From assembly GCA_963669155.1 (NCBI GenBank), contig OZ022578.1:6885387-6949386 (forward strand): 64,000 nt of DNA, in the 5' to 3' direction. Position 1 is the first letter of the stretch, and every line of letters starts with the position of its first letter. The position numbers and the translations under genes were made by a program. Under the pieces are notes generated by a model that had not been told where the DNA came from, made no database searches, and worked only from the letters and a program-made list of their open reading frames with translations. This document shows, in pieces, positions 52,117 to 64,000 of the stretch. Source of the stretch: Arbacia lixula. Taxonomy: Eukaryota; Echinodermata; Echinoidea; Arbacioida; Arbaciidae.

Positions 52117-55100
52117 GTGAGTACATTCTTACTGGATATTGTGTTTGTGTAACGTAGGACGGGAGGTACGAGGGAGTATTCAAGCTATAAAAGAATGAAA
52201 TGTTGTAAAATTCACGTGCTGCGTATGCTGGGAGCCGTGATTTCTCACGACCGTGAATATAATAATCGTTTCAGACGCCATGGCCCTGTTGTGTTGCATA
52301 TTACCTATCTATTTTTGGTAGCTTTGGTACCAATGGAAATTTCTACGGAAACCTCGAGTTTTATCGGATGACCAACGATTTTACCATGGTAATTACCATT
52401 GGTGGCAGAGTTACCATTAATGGTAAGTTGTATGCAACGGGACCCTGGAATACTGTTGTATAGTTGTATAGACTTTATAATATGCAGGTAGATACAATCA
52501 TCATATAGACTTTTATGTAGGCCTGTACAGGTAGATACATAGTGGTTGTGTATATAATGTAGGCCTATGTATGTATGTGTGCGTGTTTGTGTGTGTTTGT
52601 GTGTGTATGTGTGTGTGTGTATGTGTGTGTGTGTGTGTGTATGTGTGTGTGTGTGTGTTTGTGTGTGTGTGCATGTGTGTGTGTGTGCGTGTGTGTGTGC
52701 GTGTGTGTGCGTGTGTGTGTGTGACGTAGGATTATGAATATCGATGCTGTTTCAAAATTGTATTATTTGCCATTAAATCCAACATATTCATTTAACCTTT
52801 CACGTAACCTTTCATACATAAGACGAAGCAATACGAAGATGTGGTTTATCTTTATATTCTTAGTGTTAACTAATCATTTTGCTTTCAGCAGGTACCCAAT
52901 AATCGTGTACCTAAAATGGACACGACACTAATCGTAATATATCATGCACGTCCAGTTGCTCACCGCCGAATGTTGATTATTAACATGGGGCACTGTTACA
53001 ACAAAGAGAGAGGGTGTATATGGTATGATCAATTTGAAGTAAACAGAAAGTGTTTGTGCCAAAGTGTACAGCTTTCAGTAGCACATAATATTTCTATGCA
53101 ATTTTGCATGTGTTGAGTTGGAACCGCATAGTGATTCCAGTTTGGCAGAGTTGTTCCACTTTGAAGCAGTAGTGCCAACGATATTTTGTGGCAAGCTGAG
53201 GGTTTTTTGTTTGTTTGTTCTCTAATGAACCCACCATAAAAACGATAAGGGCGTGATATATGCTCTAGGATATTCTTCTTTTTAGATTTATCTGGAAAGG
53301 GGCGGAAAGTTAGGGGCTTTAGTATAAGAGCCTGTGGGGAAATAAATCAGTTCCTTTATTCCTTCAGTATCATGGGATGTTCAATCAATCGTCAACATAT
53401 TTCAGAACGGACAAACTCTACCTGATGACGTAACAATCAACAACGTATTGGTGACGGGTGTCACCTCACATAGCATCGATATATCCTGGGTCGTGTCGTC
53501 TCCAGGGGCCGAGAACGTCAGTGCATCGGTCTTCCAGCAAACGGGGCAACTTGCAGCGGGTTATCCGATCAGCATTTTCGAGGATCGCTCCACTGCGACG
53601 CTGGGCAACCTGTTTCCTAATTCATCCTATGAGATCGTTGTGGCTGCATGGTACGCAGATGTGCAGATCTCGTCGAGCTCGATTCTGGGGCAGACGGCAG
53701 GTTTGTGTTGGGCGGGAGGGTATAGTAGTGGAGTAAGTTGGGGAAGTGGATACTCTGCGCGTGTTTGTGAGTGTGTGAATGTGTATGCGTGTGAGCAGGT
53801 GTATGTGTGTATGTATGTGTGTGTGTGTGTGTGTGTGTGCGTGTCTGTGTGTGTGTGTGTGCGTGTCTGTGTCTGTGTCTGTGTCTGTATCTGTGTATGT
53901 GTATGTGTCTGTGTTTGAGGGAAGATATGTTAAGACAGGAATAAAAGGCCCCGACAGATAAGGCCTAGAAGCGCTCAGAATAGCACTTGATGATAGTAAT
54001 AAAACTTGACATTTGGCACTTTTATAGATTAAGTCATAGAAGTCATGCCACGCAGTACTGGATATTACTTTTAGGAAACTCTTGAGGATACTAGTCCCAT
54101 TATATATATCAAACAAAGTTTCCCACCACTAACGTTTTTTCTACTGATTCTGCTCACTTGCTCTGCTCTTCGGAAATAGCCTACCAACTTTAAAGAAATT
54201 GTAAACATCTGGTACAGAAATTGAGGTGTGTGATCATTTCTTTTTAAAGAACACGGTCAGATATCTCCTTACAAAATAAACGATTTTATTCATTTCAGAA
54301 TGTTTCTTTCGTTATAACCAATGCTTAGGCCTTCATTAAGCTCATTGGCATGTATACAAATATTTAATTTATTTTTGCCAAAAACATGTATTTAATAAGC
54401 ACTTCTATGTGTTTTCACGTCATTATTCTACAGAATCACTGATCTCACTCACCGTTCTTAGCTCCAGTACCGTAGAGGTCCTTTATTTGGTGCCCACTGG
54501 TTACTCGTCATCAGCCCTGTACTACATTGAAGTAGGGGTACAAGGCGGGGAATCTGTCAGCGCTGTCTCGCAACCACGTGATGGGACGTCTGGGACAGCC
54601 ACCCTGATGGGGTTTCATACCCTTGACCCAGGGTCTCTACTCTTTGCGGTACTCGCTCTCAACAGTATACAACACGACACCTTGAATGAAATTGTCTTTC
54701 GAATCGGTGGGTTTTGAACTTTCTTCGGCGATGACATTGAATAAATTAAGTGAATCAAGCTGTTTGTGCAACTGACCTGTGTGCCGTTTCACAATTAAGA
54801 TCAGTAACGAATGTAATTTGTGGTAAATGTATAAGAATTGGAATATGAACATTTGAGTTGTTTCCAGGTACTCGACGAAAATGGAGAGACATGTGCGACT
54901 CTGCACTTTGTTATACATAAAGTGCAAAACGGCTACTCACAGCAAGCGTTATTGTTCTAGTTTTCTGAATTTATCCAGGGAAGTGTTATAGGAAGGAGTA
55001 GAAACTCGAGCATAATACATTCAAACATCTGTATGGGTTCTAAAGCGTGCTCATGAATGTCAAAAGAATTCCATAATCATGACAATGCTTTGATGTTCCA

Positions 55101-58100
55101 TGTGCCGAGCCGACATTTAGCTGAAGTCAACTTGAAAAGAAATTTCTTTCATTTCCCGCTTGTCTGTAGACGTTTTGTTTTTGACAAATTCGTTTGCAAA
55201 CTATAAGGAAGTTAACGGCAGATAATGACACATCCTAATACTCTGCTTTTGTTTCAAAAAGTACTGAGGAATCATTAAAAATCAGTCATATAAGCTATTT
55301 GTATTAATTAAAAAAATTGACTAATTTCTTCACTTTCCGACAATTTGTGCATTTGGGAGATTCAACCACCCTCAAAATGATATATTAAGCTGTGTGTTAT
55401 CATTAATGGCGTTTGTGTGTGTTTTCGTGAAGCAGAGATATTTTACTTGAAAAACTTGTTTATTTGTGTTTGCTGATACCTGTTGTGCTCATGGAAGTAT
55501 TAAAGTCATTAACATAACGGGACAAGCGAAATGAGACTGTACATTTCTTTTGTTCTCTCTGAGAAACCGTTGCCACACAATCATTTCCATAATTGTTCAA
55601 ACACCTGAACAGCACCTGTTGAGAACACCATAACTTTTCAGCGGCTTCGCACATGGGTTCAAAGAAAGAAAGTTGCTTCCTATCCTTCCATAACACATCC
55701 CTGATTTATCATAACAGAAATTAGAGAAATGATCTGCAAATTTCTTCCCAATAATGAAGATATTTTATTACAAATTACATGTATATACCATCTAGAAAAC
55801 AACCATTTATCAGTTGATATTTATTTGGTTACTTTTCGTGCCCTTTCCAGCGCCCAGCCCACCAAGAAACGTACAGATAGGACCTGGAAACTACACTGGC
55901 TCTGTTGTCATGACCTTCGATCCTCCACTTGTCGGGCAGTACGATGGCATCCAAATTGTCTACAACAACACTGTACATATCGTAGATACGGCCGCAACTT
56001 TAGCAGTTATTGATGGACTAAATGTTCTCGACGATTGGGTGAACTTCACCCTCATTAATCCATATGACTTTCAAGTGGCCTCCTTTGTAGGAATCGGTGG
56101 AACCCATTCAAAAAGTGACGATAGCAGTGTCTCATTAGTACCAGGTTTGTTTTTGCATATTTTCAATAGCCCTTTTGTCTGCATATAAACTGTATGCTTG
56201 ATTAGATCATACGTATAACTCAAATGCTAGAAAATAAATAACCTCAATTTAACAGTCCTGTTATGTAATATGTTCAAATCAAAATGAAGTTTGAAAAGAC
56301 TATGATACTATCCTTTCAAACACGAGGTGGCGACAGCGTGTGCGTTACAAGATTTGTTGTCCAAAGTTTAAGATGTTATCAAGAAAAGCTGAGAGATATG
56401 CTCTTCAAAATTCAAACAGGTGCGAAATATACTTGATTAAGATTCACAGCTCAATCTTTTACGGAATGGTGGGTTCCTAGTCAAATATTGTTTAAGATTG
56501 ACCTGTGCCTATGGCTACATCGCTCAGAGCAGTCAATATTTGTGTACCAGTCTGGGGTACGGTTAACCCGGGATCTTTATCCATGGATTCAAGCACATTA
56601 AGTGCCTACACTGATTTTGTTGCCATAACATCAAAGCTTCAAACACAATATTGAAGAAAAAGTACGTGGCTATCGAAAAGTCGCAACAATAGGGCGAAAG
56701 GGCCTCATTATAGCAAGTTTTGGTGGAATAAATTATAGCGACGATGTTAGAACTGTAATTTATTCATGCGGCTTCAAACTGATTTCTCAGTTGAAATAGG
56801 TGCCAACCAGAAGGAAATACTAAACAGTGTATCATCAGTTGCAGTTTTGCCTTTCTGGTTTTCAGATGAAATATATTTACCTATTTCTGTTCATTGAGAA
56901 TATGCAGTATGCCTATTGTTATTAATATGTAGGGAATAAACTTGGGAAAGTAAATGGAACCACCAAGCAGTGAGAAAATAAGAAGAAAATGGAAAATGTG
57001 TTATTGGTTTTATCAGATCCATGCAATACAATCTGCACACCCGTTCATACATTGCAACCCTTTGACTTTTTACACACATACAGGTTTCGTAACAGGATCA
57101 GCTAGTTGTGATTCATCACCATGTTGGCATGGGTCCTGTTTGGAGGGATTTTGGGTCACGTGGGATTGTAAGTATAGTTTGGTATTAACAACAGTGATAA
57201 CAAAATACCGTTACATTCCTAACACTTTCTACTCGGCTCAACACACCAACGAAGAGAAATAGCGCAACTTTAACGAGTTACTTCATATAGTCTGAAGACT
57301 CTTTGATTATCTGAAAAAGTTAGGACATGTTTCCATGTCAACATGAACCAAGGCGAAAGACTGAAATGTGGTCGAAGAGTACAGTAAATAGAAACCAGCA
57401 CCCTTCTCCTCAAACGAAACATCTTTCTTTTGGTACACTTGAATGGACCTTCATTGCTTAAACATAATGCCGTTAGACAACCCGGGCATATAACGTATTC
57501 CCTTCATTTTATTCCTCTTTCTTCTTGCATGTCTTTCAGACGACTGGACACTGGCAAATCAGGGAGAATGTCTCAACAATGGAACATGTATATATACTTC
57601 TACCCAAGCCTCTTACATCCAATGTTTCTGTGAACCAGGCTTCACAGGGGAAGCTTGCGAAATTAGTAAGTAGAAAGCAGCTCTGGTTTAACATAAAAAT
57701 GATTGCATCTGAACACACTTTTCATGGCTGTCTGGGTTGTTCGGGAGCATACATTCCATTGTAATCAAAGAATAGACTTGTGATTTAGGGATTCAATGTA
57801 CTTACACTATCTTTGGAAGATGATGTTGACACTAGGAGAGAATGAAAAGAAGTGTCTTGTGCTCTCTTATATTGAACATGAAATGGGAAAGAATACACCA
57901 GTAACACTTTACATAATCTAAAGAATCAGTCCACCCCGAAGTTAAGTTTGTTTTTGTTTTAACAAAAGCAGAAACAGGACAAAAACACATTAGTGCACGT
58001 TTTAAGACAGTCCGTCAAAGGATACCAAAGTTATGATCTTTTAAAATCGCAATGTTGTGACGTCACGTGCGAGATGCTCTCCCGTATGTTGAGTACTGTA

Positions 58101-61100
58101 TGATTCCATGAAATGCTATCTGTCCAATTTTGATAAAGGAATAAAAATTGTCATAGAAGTATGAGTGTTAATGATATATCAAATGTACGGGTAAAATTAT
58201 GCATAGCTTTTGAGAGAACTATTTTTTTCCAAAATAAGTAGTGCCAAACATATGGGAGAGCATCTCGCCAGTGACGTCACAAAATTAAAATTACAAACAA
58301 TCGTAACATTCTTATTCTTTGACGGATTTTCATCAATCCTTCACTACCATGTTTCTGTAATGTTTCGGCTTTTATTGAAACAAACTTAATTTCAAGGTGG
58401 ACTATATAGTTAGGTACAGTTACACACACACCATTTGAAGCCTCTCGGAGAAAAATATCTTGCTGTTTTTCCAAGTGCATTTGCATCCCCCTTTCCATTT
58501 CAGGCTACCTAACTTTGAGTGAAGATTTGATGTTTGAAAAACTACCAGTGATGTTGATGTCAATCATGAATCCTTGCTTCAATGGAGTGACCAGTTCTGA
58601 TAGAATAGACAAGTCAAGTGTTATACATATGTTTTACTCATATTCTGTTAACTTACATTATTTATCTCCACCAGCTTATATGACTATAACTGTGTGTACC
58701 GTTTAACCATTTCTCTTGTTGTTTGAAGATTTGTCTTTTTCATAGTTTCATATTGTTGTGCTTTGCTAGGAATCAATCCCTGCAGCAGTGACTCTTGTAA
58801 GAATGGAGGCACGTGCATCGAGGAGATATCAGCCTATTCGTGCGCCTGTGCAGCTGGTTACACAGGAGATGTATGTGACATGAGCTTACAAGGTGTAAGA
58901 GATGTAAGCATTGTGAACGCCACTTCCCACAGTATGTTTATCACCTGGACTTCGACTGGCACTTGGGATTATTTCGACGTGAGCGTCAATGAGGAAGAAG
59001 GGAGCGTCGCTCCTGGATATCCAGTAAACACCAGCTCTATGTCTGTGGCTCTGGATCATCTATTTCCAAGTACGAATTATGTGGTCACCATCACACCATG
59101 GAGCTCAACGAGCACACTAAGAGGGCAATCCGGAGCCGTATCAGGTACAACTCCAGGTAATGATGATTATGTCCATAGAAGCACATCAGAGGTTACTCTG
59201 TTCAATCAAAGTCACATCATTTCCATATAGAGCACTTGCAAACATATATGCTTTTTGGTTGTATACGTAACACTGATAAAAGGCAAATATGGGAGATATA
59301 CAATAATGATTAAACTGTGAAAGTGGCAAAATTGTTTACTGTATAACGTTTATTGCTATGCATGACTCAATGCTTCTAGTATTTAAAGTGTGCCCTTTTA
59401 GTGAGAGTTGACGTGACAGAAACTTCCCCCATTTACACTCATTCTACTCCACCAGATTCCTTCATAACCATCGATGTATTGGATGCAAGCATCATCCGAG
59501 TAACATTCATTTTGCCACCTGGTTTTTCGGCTGGAGAACTCTTGTTCATCACGGCAGGGCAAGAAGGGGACTTCCAGAGCTCCGTGTATCAGCTAGGCGG
59601 GTATTCGGGTGTAGAGGTATTCACTGGTATAGCACTCTGGCCTGGTGCTCTCTTGTTTGCAAGTCTGGCTCCAGACACAAACCGAAGCAAAATCATCGGT
59701 GAAGCAGTGTTTAGAATTGGTAAGTGCAAGTGGATTTCTATCTCTTTTACAATCAATGAAATGTGAAGGGGTTAAGTTAATACGACTGTGATTAAGAATC
59801 AGTCGTCTGCACGGGACCTCATTTTGTGATGAATTCTTAAAAGATGGTATATATTATGCTTGAACCATCAGTAAGTTATTGCCACGCATGTCTGACATGA
59901 GCACAGAAATCAATGTTACATCATCGATGGTGCACACTATGCTCGTTTTCACCCAGGATCAACACATATGATATGAGTTTCGTGCGAGTCCTATAACTCT
60001 AATCTAGCTTATTACTAAAAATGTAAACATCTTCCCAGTCCGTGCCTCAAACTCTTTCACACTTCTTTGATTTGTTGAATATATTCCAGCTCCCAGCCCA
60101 CCAAGAAATGTACAGATAGGACCTGGAAACTACACTGGCTCTGTTGTTATGACCTTCGATCCTCCACTTGTCGGGCAGTACGATGGCATCCAAATTATCT
60201 ACAACAACAGTGTACATATCGTTGATACGGCCGCAACTTCAGCAGTTATTGATGGACTAAGCGTTCTTGGTGACTTTTGGTCGCACACCACCGTCATTGA
60301 TCCATATGACTTCCAAGTGGCCTCCTTTGTAGGAATCGGTGGAACCCATTCAAAAAGTGACGATAGCAGTGTCTCATTAGTACCAGGTTTGTTTGTGCAT
60401 ATTTTCAATAGTCCTTTTGTCTGTATATACACTGTATGCTTGATGAGATCATACGTATAACTCAATTGCTAGACAATATATAACCTCAAGTTAACAGTCC
60501 TGTGATGTGATATGTTCAGATCAAAATGAAGTTTCCAAATACTATGATACTATCCTTTTAAACACGAGGTGGCGACAGCGTGTGCTCTACAAGTTTTCTT
60601 GTCCAAAGTTTAAGATGTTATAAAGGAAGGCTGAGAGTATTATGCTCTTCAAAACTCAAACAGGTACGAAATATACTTGATAAAGATTTACAGCTCAATC
60701 ATTTACGGAATGGTGGGTCCCTAGTCAAATATTGTTTAAGATTGACCTGTGCCTATGGCTACATCGCTCAGAGCAGTCAATATTTGTGTACCAGTCTGGG
60801 GAACGGTTAACTCGAGATCTTTTTCCATGGATTCATGCACATTAAGTGCCTACACTGATTTTCTTGCCATGACATCAGAGCTTCAAACATAAAATTGAAG
60901 AAAGGTACGTGGCTATCAAAAAGTCGCAACAATAGGGCGAAAGGGTCTCATTATAGCAAACTTTGGTGGAATAAATTATAGCGACGATGTTAGAACTGTA
61001 ATTTATTCATGCCGAATCAAATTGATTTCTTAGTTGAAATAGGCGCCAACCAGAAAGCAATACTAAGGAGTGTATCATCAGTTGCCGTTTTGCTTTTCTG

Positions 61101-64000
61101 CTTCTCAGATGAAATATACTTACCTATTTCTGTTCAGTGAGAATATGCAGAATGCCTATTGTAATTAATATGTAGGGGATAAACTTGTAAAAGTAAATGG
61201 ATCCACCAAGCAGTGAGAAAATAAGAAGAAAATGGAAAATGTGTTATTGGTTTTATCAGATCCATGCAATACAATCTGCACACCCGTTCATACATTGCAA
61301 CCCTTTGACTTTTTACACACATACAGGTTTCGTAACAGGATCAGCTAGTTGTGATTCATCACCATGCTGGCATGGGTCCTGTTTGGAGGGATTTTGGGTC
61401 ACGTGGGATTGTAAGTATAGTATGGTATTAACAACAGTGATAACAAAATACCGTTACATTCCTAACACTTTCTACTCGGCTCAACACACCTTCGTCTTTT
61501 GAATGCAACGAAGAGAAATAGCGCAACTTTAACGAGTTACTTCATATAGTCTGAAGACTCTTTGATTATCTGAAAAAGTTAGGACATGTTGCCATGTCAA
61601 CATAAACCAAGGCAAAAGAATGAAATGTGGTCGGAGAGTACAGTAAATAGAAACCAACACCCTTCTCCTCAAACGAAACATCTTTCTTTTGGTACACTTC
61701 AATGGACCTTCATTGCTTAAACATAATGCCGTTAGACAACCCGGCCATATAACGTATTCCTTTCATTTTATTCCTCTTTCTTCTTGCATGTCTTTCAGAC
61801 GACTGGTCACTGTCAAATCAGGGAGAATGTCTCAACAATGGAACATGTATATATACTTCAACCCAAGCCTCTACCATCCAATGTTTCTGTGAACCGGGCT
61901 TCACAGGGGAAGCTTGCGAAATTAGTAAGTAGAAAGCAGCTCTTGCATCTGAACACACTTTTCATGGCTGCCTGGGTTGTTCGGGAGCATACATTCCATT
62001 GTAAACAAATAATAGACTTGTGATTTTAGGGATTCAATCTACTTACACTATCTTTGGAAGATGATGTTGACACTAGGAGAGAATGAAAAGAAGTGTCTTG
62101 TGCTCGCTTATATTGAACATGAAATGGGAAAGAATACACCAATAACACTTTACATAATCTAAAGAACCAGTCCACCCCAAAGTTAAGTTTGTTTTTGTTT
62201 TAACAAAAGCAGAAACAGGACAAAAACACATTATTAGTGCATGTTTAACGAAAGTCCGTCAAAGGATACCAAAGTTATGATCTTTTCAAATCTAAATGTT
62301 GTGACGTCACGTGCGAGATGTTCTCCCGTATGTTGTGTGCTGTCTGATTCCATGAAATGCTATCTGTCTAATTTTGATAAAGGAATGATATTGTCATAGA
62401 AGTATCTGTGTTAAAGGTATATCAAATGTACAGGTCAAATTATGCATAGCCTTTTGAGAAAACCGGCTCTTTCCAAAATAAGTACATGTGGTACCAAACA
62501 TATGGGACAGCATCTCGCCCGTGACGTCACAAAATCGTAATTACAAACAATCATAACTTTCTTATTCTTTGACAGATTTTCACCAACCCTTCACTACCAT
62601 GTTCCTGTCATGTTTCGGCTTTTTTTAAAACAAACTTAATTTCAAGGTGGACTATCTATTTAGGTACAGTTGCACACACACCATTTGAAGCCTCTCGGAA
62701 AAAAACATCTTGCTGTTTTTCCTAGTGCATGTGCATTCCCCCTTTCCATTTCAGGCTACCTAACTTTGAGTGAAGATTTGATGTTTGAAAAACTATCAGT
62801 GATGTTGATGTCAATCATGAATCCTTGCTTCAATTGAGTAGCCAGTTCTGATAGAATAGAGTCAATTTCGTGAATTATTAAGTAAACAGTGGGTGCAAAC
62901 GTCAAGTGTTCTACAAATGTTTTACTCATATTCTGCTAACTGACATTATTTATCTCCACCAGCTCATATGACTATAACTGTGTGTACCGTGTAACCATTT
63001 CTCTTGTTGTTTGAAGATTTGTCTTTTTCATAGTTTCATATTGTTGTGCTTTGCTAGGAATCAATCCCTGCAGCAGTGACTCTTGTAAGAATGGAGGCAC
63101 GTGCATCGAGGAGATATCAGCCTATTCGTGCGCCTGTGCAGCTGGTTACACAGGAGATGTATGTGACATGAGCTTACAAGGTGTAAGAGATGTAAGCATT
63201 GTGAACGCCACTTCCCACAGTATGTTTATTACCTGGACCTCGACTGGCACTTGGGATTATTTCGACGTGAGCGTCAATGAGGAAGAAGGGAGCGTCGCTC
63301 CTGGATACCCAGTAAATACCAGCTCTATGTCTGTGGCTCTGGATCATCTATTTCCAAGTACGAATTATGTGGTCACCATCACACCATGGAGCTCAACAAG
63401 CACACTTAGAGGGCAGTCCGGATCCGTATCAGCTACAACTCCAGGTAATGATGATTATGCCCATACAAGCACATCAGAGATTACTCTTTTTAATCAAAGT
63501 CACATCATTTTCATATAAGGCACTTGCAAACATATATGCTACTTGGACTTATACGTAACACTTATAAAAGGCAAATATGGGAGATATACAATAATGATTA
63601 AACTGTGAAAGTGGCAAAATTGTTTACTGTATAACGTTTATTGCTATGCATGACTCAATGCTTCTAGTATTTAAAGTGTGCCCTTTTAGTGAGAGTTGAC
63701 GTGACAGAAACTTCCCCCATTTACACTCATTCTACTCCACCAGATTCCTTCATAACCATCGATGTATTGGATGCAAGCATCATCCGAGTAACGTTCATTT
63801 TGCCACCTGGTTTTTCGGCTGGAGAACTCTTGTTCATCACGGCAGGGCAAGAAGGGGACTTCCAGAGCTCCGTGTATCAGCTAGGCGGGTATTCGGGTGT
63901 AGAGGTATTCACTGGTATAGCACTCTGGCCTGGTGCTCTCTTGTTTGCAAGTCTGGCTCCAGACACAAACCGAAGCAAAATCATCGGTGAAGCAGTGTTT
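52060..64000 (+). CDS. Secreted/cell-surface EGF and fibronectin-III modular protein (3' end beyond window)
   Basis: Thirteen exons: 52060-52116, 53406-53700, 54434-54706, 55851-56144, 57084-57167, 57540-57665, 58770-59156, 59402-59719, 60090-60386, 61327-61410, 61799-61924, 63058-63444, 63690-64000 (partial). Exon 1 gives MASRQCTGVLFLFALAWTT, a signal peptide. Exon 1 ends in phase 0 and all later introns are phase 1, the hallmark of shuffled extracellular modules. EGF repeats have six-cysteine spacing (PCSSDSC, GGTC, YSCAC, GYTGDVC) and the FN3 domains carry SPPRNVQIGPG and related patterns. The specific family is not recognised; a matrix, adhesion or receptor-ectodomain role is inferred. 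For exon 2 the acceptor at 53405 was chosen over the stronger one near 53370, because only it keeps frame from exon 1. Confidence 0.85.
52281..52448. mobile_element. Foldback element, family B
   Basis: Starts TGGCCCTGTTGTGTTGCATA and ends TTGTATGCAACGGGACCCTGG with ACCATTAATGGTAAG inside. It lies in the first intron of the EGF/FN3 gene. Confidence 0.75.
52570..52725. repeat. (GT)n microsatellite
   Basis: GTGTGT with TATG, TTTG and GCGTG interruptions, first intron of the EGF/FN3 gene. A similar tract is at 53760-53920 right after exon 2. Confidence 0.95.
53406..54706 (+). CDS. Exons 2-3: diverged FN3 plus unrecognised module
   Basis: Exon 2 (53406-53700) has DDVTINNVLVTGVTSHSIDI then LGNLFPNSSYEIVVAAW, an FN3 domain that aligns with the FN3 part of exon 7 (VRDVSIVNATSHSMFITW, LDHLFPSTNYVVTITPW). 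Exon 3 (54434-54706) reads SLISLTVLSSSTVEVLYLVP and ends LLFAVLALNS...EIVFRIG, matching exons 8 and 13. So exons 2-3 are an older, diverged copy of the exon 7-8 pair without the EGF. Confidence 0.82.
55851..59719 (+). CDS. Exons 4-8: first copy of the five-exon cassette
   Basis: Exon 4 (294 bp) is an FN3-like domain starting APSPPRNVQIGPGNYTGSVV. Exons 5 and 6 (84 and 126 bp) contribute SCDSSPCWHGSC and GECLNNGTC, QCFCEPGFTGEAC, eight cysteines in an EGF-like but non-standard pair. Exon 7 (387 bp) is a full EGF followed by FN3. Exon 8 (318 bp) is the unrecognised module ending GEAVFRIG. All are multiples of 3 with phase 1 borders, about 403 residues per cassette. Confidence 0.88.
57927..58403. 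mobile_element. Foldback element, family C (intron 6, cassette 1)
   Basis: Ends AGTCCACCCCGAAGTTAAGT and ACTTAATTTCAAGGTGGACT, with inner inverted words GTGACGTCACGTGCGAGATG and GGAGAGCATCTCGCCAGTGA. Confidence 0.75.
60090..64000 (+). CDS. Exons 9-13: second copy of the cassette (cut by window edge)
   Basis: Exons 60090-60386, 61327-61410, 61799-61924, 63058-63444 and 63690 onward repeat exons 4-8 at an offset growing from 4239 to 4288 bp. Introns are also homologous, including a family C foldback element in each, so this is a segmental duplication. Exon 9 differs most (LGDFWSHTTVIDP against LDDWVNFTLINP); exon 12 differs from exon 7 at only a few residues. The last exon is expected to end near 64007, just outside. 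Confidence 0.88.
62168..62653. mobile_element. Foldback element, family C (intron 11, cassette 2)
   Basis: Duplicate of 57927-58403 carried by the cassette duplication, with scattered substitutions and small indels. Confidence 0.75.

Noticed and set aside
57430-57764. Open frames with start codons in intron 5 and overlapping exon 6 of the EGF/FN3 gene
   Set aside because: They are in a different frame from exon 6, whose phase 1 borders and EGF cysteines define the true frame.

Overview
This is a stretch of animal nuclear genome, not prokaryotic. Genes are split into 32-387 bp exons with GT/AG borders, the long introns are full of microsatellites, foldback elements and SINEs, and the proteins are animal families. 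The repeat types (tRNA-derived SINE, many small foldback elements, a Penelope-like element) and the EGF/fibronectin-III gene suggest a marine invertebrate, perhaps an echinoderm or another invertebrate deuterostome. That placement is an inference and is not proven here.

Layout. (1) Positions 1-37588, minus strand: about 34 exons of SKIC3/TTC37, the tetratricopeptide-repeat scaffold of the cytosolic SKI complex. The start codon is at 37588 and the gene runs off the left edge, so the C-terminal part is missing. Reading frame and intron phase hold across every junction I checked. (2) Positions 37.6-52.0 kb: intergenic and transposon-rich. It holds a TA-flanked foldback element, a 6.65-kb structure bounded by inverted repeats and ACGTACGT arrays, a Penelope-like RT/GIY-YIG retroelement present as a 1.48-kb-armed inverted pair inside that structure, an array built on the word CCAGTAGAAACC, a frameshifted MetE-like methionine synthase fragment, and a tandemly duplicated retroelement fragment. 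(3) Positions 52060-64000, plus strand: a secreted or cell-surface modular gene with a signal-peptide exon followed by fibronectin-III, EGF and an unrecognised module. Its introns are phase 1 after the first, and a five-exon cassette is tandemly duplicated. It runs off the right edge.

Most unusual signals. Three separate minisatellites inside SKIC3 are each built from an exon-intron junction of that gene: a 3' splice site about 65 times, a 5' splice site 12 times, and another 5' splice site 4 times. A 595-bp tandem duplication also doubles a 78-bp in-frame exon of the same gene. The inverted Penelope pair has no net indel between its arms, even through microsatellites, and carries a degenerate hammerhead-ribozyme-like motif near each outer end. 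The two main genes are divergently arranged, and nothing in the sequence suggests that they work together.
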